Source: Nematostella vectensis (taxonomy: Eukaryota > Cnidaria > Anthozoa > Actiniaria > Edwardsiidae). Taken from it: 64,000 nt of DNA. A model generated the notes under the pieces. That model was not told the origin of the DNA. It searched no databases and worked only from the letters and a program-made list of their open reading frames with translations. The stretch covers positions 19,180,953 to 19,244,952 of the forward strand of contig NC_064036.1 of the NCBI RefSeq assembly GCF_932526225.1, in the 5' to 3' direction. The translations under genes and the position numbers were made by a program. Shown in pieces: positions 1-21,882 of the stretch (the stretch's first letter is position 1; the number at the start of each line of letters is the position of its first letter).

Positions 1-1377
1 TTTTCCTTGTTATTCAGATTGAGTTTATTAAAATAGCTAGTTCTCCTTGTTCTTCAGATTGAGTTTATTAAAATAGCTAGTTTTCCTTGTTATTCAGATT
101 GAGTTTATTAAAATAGCTAGTTCTCCTTGTTCTTCAGATTGAGTTTATTAAAATAGCTAGTTTTCCTTGTTCTTCAGATTGAGTTTATTAAAATAGCTAG
201 TTCTCCTTGTTCTTCAGATTGAGTTTATTAAAATAGCTAGTTCTCCTTGTTCTTCAGATTGAGTTTATTAAAATAGCTAGTTCTCCTTGTTCTTCAGATT
301 GAGTTTATTAAAATAGCTAGTTTTCCTTGTTCTTCAGATTGAGTTTATTAAAATAGCTAGTTTTCCTTGTTCTTCAGATTGAGTTTATTGAAATAGCTAG
401 TTCTCCTTGTTCTTAAGATTGAGTTTATTAAAATAGCTAGTTTTCCTTGTTCTTCAGATTGAGTTTATTAAAATAGCTAGTTTTCGTTGTTCTTCAGATT
501 GAGTTTATTAAAATAGCTAGTTTTCCTTGTTCTTCAGATTGAGTTTATTAAAATAGCTAGTTTTCCTTGTTCTTCAGATTGAGTTTATTAAAATAGCTAG
601 TTCTCCTTGTTCTTCAGATTGAGTTTATTAAAATAGCTAGTTTTCCTTGTTCTTAAGATTGAGTTTATTAAAATAGCTAGTTTTCCTTGTTCTTCAGATT
701 GAGTTTATTAAAATAGCTAGTTCTCCTTGTTCTTCAGATTGAGTTTATTAAAATAGCTAGTTCTCCTTGTTCTTCAGATTGAGTTTATTAAAATAGCTAG
801 TTTTCCTTGTTCTTCAGATTGAGTTTATTAAAATAGCTAGTTCTCCTTGTTCTTCAGATTGAGTTTATTAAAATAGCTAGTTCTCCTTGTTCTTCAGATT
901 GAGTTTATTAAAATAGCTAGTTCTCCTTGTTCTTCAGATTGAGTTTATTAAAATAGCTAGTTTTCCTTGTTCTTCAGATTGAGTTTATTAAAATAGCTAG
1001 TTCTCCTTGTTCTTCAGATTGAGTTTATTAAAATAGCTAGTTTTCCTTGTTCTTCAGATTGAGTTTATTAAAATAGCTATTTTTCCTTGTTATTCAGAAT
1101 GAGTTTATTAAAATAGCTAGTTTTCCTTGCTCTTCAGATTGAGTTTATTAAAATAGCTAGTTTTCCTTGTTCTTCAGATTGAGTTTATTAAAATAGCTAG
1201 TTTTCCTTGTTATTCAGATTGAGTTTATTAAAATAGCTAGTTCTCCTTGTTCTTCAGATTGAGTTTATTAAAATAGCTAGTTCTCCTTGTTCTTCAGATT
1301 GAGTTTATTAAAATAGCTAGTTTTCCTTGTTCTTAAGATTGAGTTTATTAAAATAGCTAGTTTTCCTTGTTCTTCAG
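1..1377. repeat. 40-bp minisatellite carrying copies of the SAP30BP 3' splice site
   Basis: Perfectly phased 40-bp tandem repeat with no indels: 34 complete units begin at 1, 41, 81 and so on, and the 35th (from 1361) runs into a real exon at 1378. The left edge is cut by the window. Each unit holds a pyrimidine tract ending in ttcttcag, then ATTGAGTTTAT, which are the first 11 bases of the exon at 1378, then an A/T-rich spacer ending in gctag. Units differ by a few substitutions: T/C at position 3, tattcag for tcttcag, and tcttaag in three units. Every other unit is therefore a potential acceptor that leads quickly to a stop. Confidence 0.95.
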
Positions 1378-2283
1378 ATTGAGTTTATGAGCGGCACAAA
1401 GAAAACAGGACCTGCATCTGGTACGTCATAGCTAGCTTTTTTCGGATAAGACAGCCTCTCCTTTATCCCACACTCCACATCTTTCATGTCTTTTATTGCC
1501 ATTTTTATTGCTTGTTACACATGAGGAGGGGGTTATCCTCTTTAAGTGGACCCATCCTCCCCTCACACTATTTTGAGACATATACTAAGTGACTTGCCAT
1601 GTGAATTTCAAAGTTTATGCTTTTTAGGGCTGTGGGTGTGGCCGTGAGGTGTGTTTGTTTATGTCCTCGACTTTGTCATACGGTACCTGCGATCAGGTTA
1701 AAATAAAATATTCGAAAAGGATTTAAAATATGAGATATAAACTGAGAAACCAAAATTAAATCAGGCATACTGTAATATGAGAACTGTATTGTGTGTTGTT
1801 TGTGTTTCTTTGTGCCGGACTGACTTCAAAACGGGAATGTAGACTCGCATTATGTGAATTCATTTCATGTCACTCCCTGAATATTGTCATTCATTGCTTT
1901 GTAATATAATAAGCTGAGACGCATACCCCCCACCCTCCCTCCCCACCCATGCTGGAACGCGTGTGGAGGATTATTAGAAGTTTCTACTCCTTCTTAACCA
2001 AAATAAAAAATGTTTTATTTCCGTTTGTTTGTTTGTTTCCGTGTTCGCCTTTTTGCGTGTTGTCAGTCCTTGTGAAATCGGTATCGACCCATAACCATGT
2101 TGTTTTCTTCCTTTCTCAGATGATGCCAAGAAACGCAAAAGCAAGTGGGACGTTAGTTCAACAGGCGTGACAAAAACGGTCACTCCTCCCGTCCCCCCTG
2201 GGGTAGGAATTGTACCAGGACTCGCCAAGGTCATAAGTGAAGCAGCGGCAACAGCAGCCAAAAAGGCGAAAGTGGACAATTAA
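1378..2283 (+). CDS. SAP30BP: SAP30-binding protein, last two coding exons (5' part lies left of the window)
   Basis: Exons 1378-1420 and 2120-2283 join in phase 1 (donor gtacgt, acceptor ctttctcag) and end at TAA 2281-2283. The first exon reads IEFMSGTKKTGPAS, matching the IEFVTGTKKG stretch of animal SAP30BP. The second reads DAKKRKSKWD, then a Val/Pro/Gly-rich linker, then VISEAAATAAKKAK, matching the DAQKRKSKWD and VISAVGTIVKKAK parts at the vertebrate C-terminus. The family is a nuclear protein (HCNGP) that binds the SAP30 corepressor subunit and takes part in splicing of short introns. The ORF beginning at 1949 is only the intron read through into the last exon. The upstream intron is the 40-bp array. 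Identity rests on the two conserved motifs in the right order and at the C-terminus. Confidence 0.85.
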
Positions 2284-2521
2284 AGATGAACGCTATTGGA
2301 TATCTTGTTGCTAGGGCGCACTGGTGAACTGGTCTAGTTACATGCGCACTCGATGACATGCATGCCTTCGATAACATGCGGCACATACATACCTGGAGGA
2401 AGTATTTCTTTCGAACCGAGTAATATCCTAAAGATAACTAGACGAGAGAGAGGGACCCAGTGCTCCTTTCTTGTTGCTTCACTCATCCTCGCATTAAACG
2501 CGCATACGAAACGAACTTGTA

Positions 2522-2527
2522 AATAAA
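2522..2527 (+). terminator. Poly(A) signal for SAP30BP
   Basis: AATAAA about 240 bases after the SAP30BP stop, followed by a GT-rich stretch (ggtgctgtgttgtttt), the usual arrangement of an animal polyadenylation site. Confidence 0.6.
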
Positions 2528-2577
2528 AATGTACAAAAGAGGTTATTGGTGCTGTGTTGTTTTTATCCGACTATAGC

Positions 2578-2703
2578 AAGCGCAACAATTGAGAATCAGT
2601 CAAACACGAGCGCAACACATGTGAGAGTCAGTCAAACACAAGCGCAACACAAGTTATAATCAGTCAAACGCAACACAAGAGAGAATCAGTCAAGCACAAG
2701 AAA
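2578..2703. repeat. Short imperfect tandem repeat, about 30 bp per unit
   Basis: Four diverged copies of a unit of the type gcgcaacac..gagaatcagtcaaacac, just beyond the SAP30BP 3' end. No coding sense. Confidence 0.7.
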
Positions 2704-3633
2704 ATCGAGCAGTTGCGTTCTCTTGCGCTTGGGTTCAAGTGAGAATCGAAATAGGTATGTTGCGTCCTAGCAAGGCGATGAAGGTCCTCGGTGTAGAATT
2801 CTCACGCAGCTGAATGTAGTGCCGTGTTGCGTTGATGTACACTACCGATAGGCACCTCAGCAGTATCGATCTAGCTAGAGGGACAATACAACGGGAAAAA
2901 CCCCTCCTGCTGTCTTGAGATCACTTGGGCGATAAGACTAATGGCAGGTAGTCGCCCCAGGCTCCTCTCATCACTGGCAAGTACCGAGGACTTGCGGAGA
3001 AGATGGAGGGTTGCGAAGTCATCATTATATGGGTCATGTCATATACAGTGTGTTCGTTCCCATTTTTCTTCGTAATTATTTCAGTAAATAGCAAATACAA
3101 GTTTCTGCAAACATCACCATGTTTTTACAGAAAAGAGTTTGAAATACGTCAAAATATTTATTTTACAGCGATTTTCCCGCTACTATTTCAGTCATTACTA
3201 GCGTGAAAAATTCAAAAGGGGACCCTACACACATAATTTAATACAACTGGATAAAAATTAACAACATTCATTATGGCGCCAAAAAGTACAAAAGTAAACG
3301 TTTGCTGCTTAAAAATTTAGCAATAACTTAGCGCTGAATCGGTATAGAAACCTTTCAGAAATGTATATTATAGCTATTTCCTTGTGTATTGCATAGAAAT
3401 TTGCAAGCGCCTAAACAAGAAACCAGACAAGATATTCTAATCAAACATTAGTCTAGGATCCACACAAATTACAGAAGTTGCTGTGAATAATTTAATAAAC
3501 CATAATTATAATGCCTTTCCGTCGATTCTAGCTGATTTTACTCGGGAAATAGCTATTTTTATTTTTTTATATGAAGTACCCCCCCTGACCGTTTTTAGTA
3601 TCTGTATAGTATTTGAGGAATTAGTATTTAGGA
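2704..3633. other. Gene-free stretch
   Basis: AT-rich DNA with only short ORFs, no recognisable exon, tRNA or repeat array. Confidence 0.6.
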
Positions 3634-3879
3634 TCACCGCGGTACACTACTCCAAGCTAACCGAAGGCGTCTTCTTAGCTCTTCCATGTTCTTAGGTGAA
3701 GGGTTCTTGTAGGTGATTTTATTGAGGATGCTCCAAATGTTCTCTCTCGATGGGATTGAGGTCTGGCAAATTCGCCGGACAGTCTCCCTTTTTGATAAAT
3801 GTTGGAAATTCCAGTTGACACCTTTCCTGGGGCCGCTTTTTGGAGTATGAGCTGGCGCGCCGTCCTGAACAAATGTCAT
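3634..3879 (-). pseudogene. Relic of a Tc1/mariner-type transposase C-terminus
   Basis: On the minus strand one frame gives FVQDGAPAHTPK, the second-aspartate block of mariner DDE transposases (usually DGAPAHT). A second frame gives NLPDLNPIE, the SPDLNPIE block, and the first frame resumes with ENIWSILNK and a basic tail ELRRRLRLAW. The conserved blocks lie in the right order at the right spacing but are split between frames, so at least two frameshifts have occurred. No inverted repeats or N-terminal helix-turn-helix part were found nearby. It is an inactive fragment. Confidence 0.75.
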
Positions 3880-4204
3880 AGATTCGTATGCTAAACAACT
3901 TCCTCTGTGACCATATCGGTGACTTGCCGTCTCGAACTTAGTGGTTTCACTTCTTTTTCCAAAATTTCGCTAATATAGTAATCAGATGTCAAGGTTTAAT
4001 TTGTTCATTTAAACAACACACAATTAAAAATTAATGCAATTATAAATTGGAACGAACTTTTGCAACACCCTGTAGGTTCCATATAGAAAGAGGATCATTT
4101 TTGACAGTACTCCAATAACAAATGACCCACTCAAAGGGACGTGGGGCGCATTCTCTGTAAGCGCCTGCTCTATACGAGCGAGTGCATTCGAACAACAGCG
4201 AACG

Positions 4205-4486
4205 CAGTGGCGGATCCAGGATTTCAAAATAGGGGGTGTATAATGGCCAGATAGACGGAATATAACTGATTAAGTGGTTCTTGGTAGGTCACTACATAGA
4301 TCTAACAATACTTCACGCTGAATTGGATTTGTCGCGTCAGCAAAGTCAAGCAGGCGAAGGCACATGGACAGTACCTCCCGTCCCTAAGACATTTATTTTC
4401 TTCAAACAAAGAGACTATTCAATTTTTTTTTACTCAAAAAAGGGGGGGAATCCACCCAATCCACCCCCCCCTGTATCCGCCCCTGG
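4205..4486. mobile_element. Short inverted-repeat element (MITE), CAG...CTG ends
   Basis: Left end cagtggcggatccagg and right end cctgtatccgcccctg are imperfect inverted repeats about 280 bp apart, each followed inwards by a G or C run. The ends resemble hAT-type termini (CAG-G-GG). No coding capacity and no clear target-site duplication seen. Two other elements in this window (19135 and 21731) have similar ends. Confidence 0.6.
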
Positions 4487-4528
4487 GACGATTGTATTCG
4501 TACACTAACAAGTTCATTATTTCGACAG

Positions 4529-5192
4529 TGAGCAAATGAATCATGCGCCAGCAAGCGAGTGAATCCGTACCACATCGAGTAAGTGGATATATTACCAACA
4601 GTGAGTTTTGTAAATATATGCACCAAGGAGCGAGTGAATCCGTACACAAAAGAGCGAGTGAATTCGTACACTAACGAACGAGTGAATCCGTACACCAAGG
4701 ATCGGGTGAATCCGTGCACCAACGAGTAAGTGAATTCGTACACCAACGAGCGAGTAAATCCGTACATCAACGATAGAGTGAATCCGTACACCAACAAGAG
4801 AGTGAATCCGTACACCAACGAGCGAGTGAATTCTTACACAAACGAGCAGTGAATCCGTACACCAACAAGCGAGTGAATTCGTACAGGTGTACCAACAAGC
4901 GAGTGAATTCGAACACCAACAAGCGAGTGAACTTGTACACCAACGAGCGAGTGAATTCGTACACCAACGAGCGAGTGAATTCGTACACCAACAAGCGAGT
5001 GAATTTTTACACCAACGAGCCAGTGAATTTGTACACCAACGAGCGAGTGAATTCGTACACCAACGAGCGAGTGAATTCGTACACCAACAAGCGAGTGAAT
5101 TTTTACACCAACGAGCCAGTGAATCCGTGCACCAGCGAGTGAGTGAATCCGTACAAAGCGAGTGGAGTGAGTGATTTCGTACACCAACAAGC
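4529..5192. repeat. 24-bp minisatellite
   Basis: About 27 copies of a 24-bp unit of the type gagcgagtgaattcgtacac plus caac, degenerate at the left side and most uniform at 4900-5110. Because 24 is a multiple of three, several frames stay open on both strands, producing long but meaningless ORFs (for example 4592-5260 minus). No coding evidence. Confidence 0.9.
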
Positions 5193-6606
5193 GAGCGACC
5201 TCTCAGATCATCGAGTGATTGGGGGAGGGAATTAGGTAACATCATCATGTTTTTGCACAAGCGAAACCGAACATCAGCGAGCGAGTATATGTGTCTGTAT
5301 ATCTTTACGAAAATAGTTCCGTATATGAGGTAAGAGGTCTTCGCTCTTATCTGTCCTTGGTTTCTTTATTTCTTGAATTTCTCTTTGCAAAGAAAGCCAG
5401 CCGATAAGATCTTTATGACGGTTTTGCGGCGTGATAAACTGACCTTGTCAATAAGAGTTGAGAGATTGTTCTTTAGAGTTGGTAAGATTTTATTAGATTA
5501 CTTTGTGTGGGGCCGCATGTCATGTTGATGCAGTTGTTATTATACTAGTAGAATAAAATATAAAGTCACTGAATACATATGGTGTAAATAACAGATAGGT
5601 TTTATAAGAAAAGGCTACGTCTTGCTTGTCAGGGAAAGTCATAACAATATCGGTTCCTTAAATACTGCGTGCGAGGCAATTTAGCACTCAAATTCTAGTT
5701 ATACCTAGCAATATCATTGGTCCTTGGGCAGATACAAATTACAGGCTAAAATAAGTGAGAGATGGTGAGAAAGATACGAAAAGAGCGAAAAACTCTGACA
5801 AAGGAAATACGACCGTTTGATATTAATCTTTTGACGTAGAAATCCATTTTATATTCTAGAAAATCTTTAGCAGACATTGCCAGAGGGAAATAAAGATTTT
5901 GCTGTTTATTAAAATAATGTTTTCGACTTTTATTTTTCCAGAGATGCTCCGAAGAGTTATACTCCTTCGGGATTAAACAAGTATGTGCATGGTTTAAAAG
6001 ATTTATTTTCTAGAATTATTTTTTTTTACAACAAACTGGGAAATTGCGCGTTGCCCACTTGCCAAATTATGTGAAGAATCAGCTGCTCTAGTCATTTTTA
6101 TCGATTTTCCACATCCCATTATCTCAGTCATGTCAAAATGTCCATAATCAAAGCTTCAAATATTTTGGAATACATTTCCGATGGGCTATTCCAACAGACG
6201 TAGGTTATACATCTCGAATTTGATTGGTTGAAATTAAAATAGCTGAGCACAAATGGGGAATTTCCAAACTTATTTGAATAAATTCACTATAATTGAATGA
6301 TTTATGAACTTTTATAATTGGCTGGTTTAGAAGAAAACGGATGCAAACGCGAACAATTGCTTTCCCTCTCCAACTGTTCAGCAGTAATTTGTGCGAACAG
6401 CGAGATTTCACCAAACTATGAACGGACTAAAAACAAGCGAAGTTCAAATTTCATCATCATGCCGTCACGGATGATCTAACGTCGTAAAACGCCGCACTAT
6501 CCGGTGCTAGTGGTAAAAACGCTCGGCCACGAACTCGCGTTAGGCCGCGCTAAAATTCGATTACACCATCTCCCGATAATAGCCCGTGTTTTTATTGCTG
6601 TTTGAT
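5193..6606. other. Intergenic and 5' flank of the VWA5B-like gene
   Basis: No recognisable exon. The last 190 bases are richer in GC and CpG than the rest and probably include the 5' UTR and promoter of the gene that starts at 6607, but no TATA box or other defined element is evident. Confidence 0.4.
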
Positions 6607-17630
<11,024 letters not shown>

Positions 17631-19134
17631 TCTGTTTCAAAATGTGAGCGAGAGGTTTGCTAAGCTAGCGTATACAAAAGAAACAATAAGCGTATCACAA
17701 ATTGATGGAATTTTATTGCTTGTCGTCCATCCTGACCGTATTTGCATGTAGAGTACAATCAAATTTGATAGCACTGTTTCCTTTTTTGCCTGAGAATGTG
17801 AGATAAATAGTATAACTATAAGATTTGCTTAACTAGCAATTACAAAATTGAGGGAAATCAATTGCTCAACGTTCAAAGATGTTACACGGCATCTTTAAGT
17901 AGGCTAGAAGGTATAGAAGATGACCTTATATTTGCATGAAAATCTAAACCATGTGCATGAAAGTCTCACCCATAATGAATGTACTTAGAGACTGAAGTAA
18001 CGTGTTGTCTGTATTGTTAACTTTCAGGTCGAAACGACCGTCCAGACTAAGAGATTTAGCTGGTGCACTCTACTGTAGTGCCATAACAAACCTTATTTCA
18101 TTTGACACGATGATCCATCACACTTTATTCAATGTACCAATATTTCATTTGACAAGATAATATTTTTCACACTCTTGGACCAATATTTCATTTGACACGA
18201 AAATTTATCAAAACTCACACGATACCACGGCAATTTCTATAGTCATAACAAATTAAATTATAAATGTTGAATGATCCGGGATTGACGATATACACGGTGC
18301 GCAATTCATCACTGGCAAATGCAACAAATTATTACCCAGAAGTCTTGCTGGGCTGTTATTGGCACCACCATCCTGCCCGGATAAGGCCCCAGGTCCCCAG
18401 ATGAACTGGGCCAATAAGAATATATGGATGGATGCATTTTCCCGTGATGCAATGTTTAACCAATCATTCTCTCAAAGAGTATAAATGATCACAGGAAATG
18501 GTTTCACTGCCATTGCTTTTGATTGCTTTATTTTATGACTGATATGTTGTGTGGTGATAACATTTTTAGGGTATTTTTGCAGGATAAAAAAAAACAAAGA
18601 CGCTGGGCGTTCTGTTTTATTTTATTCATAGCTATTGTATATAACTGCCTCTATGCATGCTGACTGTAGATATAACGCATAACAAACGCACGACGCATAA
18701 TCGTCCTACTGTAAAGCATGTCTTTTATTGCCTTATAATTTAAATATAAATGGTGGAATGACTGGGGATATGTAAAACAGAGCTGTGGCGGTATGTTTTG
18801 GTTTATTTTATGTTTATTTTGCTCACCATTTTGTTCACAGACTGTTGCTCTGCTACCATGGAAAAGGCCAAGACTATTTAATTTTTTCCTCTGACAAACT
18901 CACCATGCGAGACGCACAACAAATGTAGATAGCCAACCACCGCGCAAGCCTAAAGCACCAAAAATAACACCAGGCTCGCACTAGAGCCATTCATCACATT
19001 GTATAAAGCATGGCCTTTTTTATTGAATAAAGCCTGAATCGAACAGTATTTATGATTCAAGCATGATTCAAGCCATGTGGGTTTCAAAGATAATAAGAAA
19101 GTCTTTTTGGGGACGGACCAATTGACACTAAAGA
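17631..19134. other. 3' flank of the VWA5B-like gene, gene-free
   Basis: AT-rich sequence, presumably 3' UTR then intergenic. No clear poly(A) signal near the stop; the first good AATAAA seen is 19026-19031, which is far. No exon recognised. Confidence 0.4.
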
Positions 19135-19293
19135 CAGCGGCGTAGCCAGGATTTTCAACAGGAGGTGGCCCAAAAGGCCCGGTGAAGGCATTTTCTCCTG
19201 TATTTCAAATAATGCCTCATACATTTACTGTAATTTTGGCTGCTAGAAGTGGGGGCCCGGGCCCCCTGGGCCACCCCCCTGGCTACTCCCCTG
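19135..19293. mobile_element. Short inverted-repeat element (MITE), CAG...CTG ends
   Basis: Ends cagcggcgtagccagg and cctggctactcccctg are inverted repeats; complementarity continues inward through tggccc and gggccc blocks. About 159 bp, non-coding. Its right end abuts the 24-bp array at 19300. Confidence 0.65.
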
Positions 19294-19299
19294 GAAGAA

Positions 19300-19736
19300 C
19301 CCATATAAGACCCTATAGAAGACCCCATATAAGACCCTATAGAAGACCCCATATAAGACCCTATAGAAGACCCCATATAAGACCCTATAGAAGACCCCAT
19401 ATAAGACCCTATAGAAGACCCCATATAAGACCCTATAGAAGACCCCATATAAGACCCTATAGAAGACCCCATATAAGACCCTATAGAAGACCCCATATAA
19501 GACCCTATAGAAGACCCCATATAAGACCCTATAGAAGACCCCATATAAGACCCTATAGAAGACCCCATATAAGACCCTATAGAAGACCCCATAGAAGACC
19601 CTATAGAAGACCCCATATAAGACCCTATAGAAGACCCCATAGAAGACCCTATAGAAGACCCCATATAAGACCCTATAGAAGACTCGATATAAGACCCTAT
19701 AGAAGACCCCATTTAAGACCCCATATAAGACCCTAT
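19300..19736. repeat. 24-bp minisatellite of two 12-bp half units
   Basis: About 18 copies of agaccctatagaagaccccata plus ta-type units, alternating ataagaccctat and agaagacccc halves. Open in several frames on both strands (RPY and GSSIGSYM type translations) only because the period is a multiple of three. Confidence 0.9.
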
Positions 19737-21730
19737 ACCCATTGCCGGACCAATCCCCAATTGCTCGGGGGATTGGGTCGAGTTGATAAGCGACGCAATT
19801 CAAAAAAGGCGTCGAGCGATGCCAATGTTGATGTGTTAATCTAATTTAACGATCAAAGATATTCCTGGTGCAGAATTGCTAAAACCTCCTAAATATTGTC
19901 CTGCATATTCAATGTTTGCGACGCCATGTTTAATTACGTCCCCAAAAATATAAGGTCTTCTTATAGGATCTTATATGGTGTGTGTTATATAGGTTCTTCT
20001 ATAGGTTCTATGTATTATTACATTATCATACACCCATCAATAGCCAATATCGAGTTACAAAACGCCCATTTCCAGGGAGAAAGATTAGAATTCAAGCGAG
20101 TAAATTTCAAATCAAATACCTATTGTTAAGTTGTTAGACTTCAACTGATGGTTATTTAAAAGTTTCCTTGTAAATAGACTGTTGTATTTTAGAATGTAAG
20201 CAGTGACAAAAGATTTGACATTCTATTAGGGATGGCACAAAGATATAATTGTCATGAATAGATGACTTAGCGCGGTGATAGCATGTAATATAGGGTTCGA
20301 AGGTATTAAATAGATGGGCCAAGCTTATTTATTTAGGTCTTTATTTTTATTGTTCTGAGATGTTTATGTTGTATGAAATAAAAGGAACATAATAAAACGT
20401 ATCTCATTCTATTGCTATCATCCCGACATAACGCATTGCGAGTTTAGCTTATAACCCCTATCCACCCCCCCTCCCTATCCCATCCACAGGCTGCCCACGA
20501 GCTAGAATTGAATACCCGAGTAATAAAACGCTTTGAAAGCTTCGTTCTTGGAAAGAAGGGTCCGTGGATAGCGAATACAATATTGAGAGTCAAATGAATT
20601 GAGAACTAGCACCTTTATTAGTAATCTTGTCTTGATCTAAAATGCCGGGAAAGAAAACGACGCACGACAAGTCGTAGTGGGTTACCTGTGGTACCATTCC
20701 AAGTTGGAGTCTCCAACAGGGACTTACTTCAACTGCTCTATGACGTCATCTCCCCATGCTCCTGGGTCAGGCGCGCAGCTTAGGGGGGGGGGGGGGTACT
20801 CGGCTCGCCGATCGGTACTGCCTATCGCTACAGCAGAAGGCATCTGTTCAGTTCGGTTCGAACAGGATCTTGTACCTTCCACATAGCACAGTGTCCTGAT
20901 CGGCTTACTTGAGGTTGAGCACATTTCCAGTGATGTTAATGTCACCGGTTTTACAAACCACTGGAAGCCCATCTAGAAACTCCGAACGTACCGAAGGCGT
21001 TCTTTTACACGATCTGGATAAAAATCAACGTTATCTGATATAGCTCATCTATTTTGGGCAAAATCCACAGTCTAGCTATCCTTACGGGTCTTTAGATGGA
21101 GAATCAAGCACATCACATATTATTACCATTAGTTTGAGTTTGTTTGCTTTTAATGGCGTCGATCTCAAGTTTACTGTTATCTTTCTGCAACCTTGCTTTC
21201 AATCTTAACTATTGAGTGTGATTTTAAATGCAGGACCCCAGTAATATCAAACACAGTCTGAAGGGGCTTGTCCTGTCAACAAGTATAAATTTTGTTACCA
21301 TCACGATGCTTGTAGACATTCAACCCTTTTAGACATTTCTGAAAGTTCTTGCGAAAAGATCTCCATTTTTGCAAGACTCTACACTGAAAAAACACCTGCA
21401 CGGGTGTCTAAGCCGACAGCGCAGTTAATGTTGATACCGCTAAAGTGACCGAGAAGTGAACAAGATCTTGTAAGCAGATAGCACAACCTCGCAATCGGCA
21501 GTGCGCACTGACAATGACGTGGTACATGTTACAGCTGTTTTTTTAAGCGCTCAATTCTAGCTCATCCCAATCAGACCTTCAACAACATTTCTCCTTTGAG
21601 CTCTGAAGTTTTCCTCGAGCATTGTTAGATTCTATGATGAAAGTGGTGCAGAAGCCTGTTTCGGCCAAGATCATTTGGTCTACATTGGATGTATTCCAAA
21701 ACACTATCTACCGGGCTACAGTGCGTGCAT
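19737..21730. other. Gene-free stretch
   Basis: No recognisable gene. A fragment echoing the preceding array (ttcttataggatcttatatgg, near 19955) and a G run near 20785 are the only features. A short open frame after a pyrimidine tract at about 20490 was examined and not called. Confidence 0.4.
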
Positions 21731-21882
21731 CAGGCGCCTTCCCAGGATTGGCCGAGGGGGGGTGCGCAGTCATGGAAAAAGCTTAATATTCCTTCTAGGA
21801 AATGATCCACTTTTTGGCCGCCAAAGGGGGGGGGGGGGGGGGTGCGCGCGCACCCTGCGCACCCCCCGGTGTACGCGCCTGG
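21731..21882. mobile_element. Short inverted-repeat element (MITE)
   Basis: Ends caggcgccttcccagg and gtgtacgcgcctgg are imperfect inverted repeats, with mirrored ggtgcgca and tgcgcacc blocks and a run of 18 G. About 150 bp, non-coding. Confidence 0.55.

Noticed and set aside
4592-5260. Long repetitive ORFs on both strands
   Set aside because: They follow a 24-bp satellite whose period is a multiple of three; several frames are open on both strands and none has a gene context.
6586-6606. Upstream start of the VWA5B-like frame
   Set aside because: The codon at 6586 is GTG; the first ATG is 6607 and gives the family's usual N-terminus.
19155-19844. ORFs of 185-220 residues with RPY, GSSIGSYM or YGVFYRV repeats
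   Set aside because: 24-bp satellite translated in several frames on both strands.
20490-20600. Possible exon after a pyrimidine tract (AAHELELNTRV...)
   Set aside because: Short, no family recognised, no donor and no partner exons.
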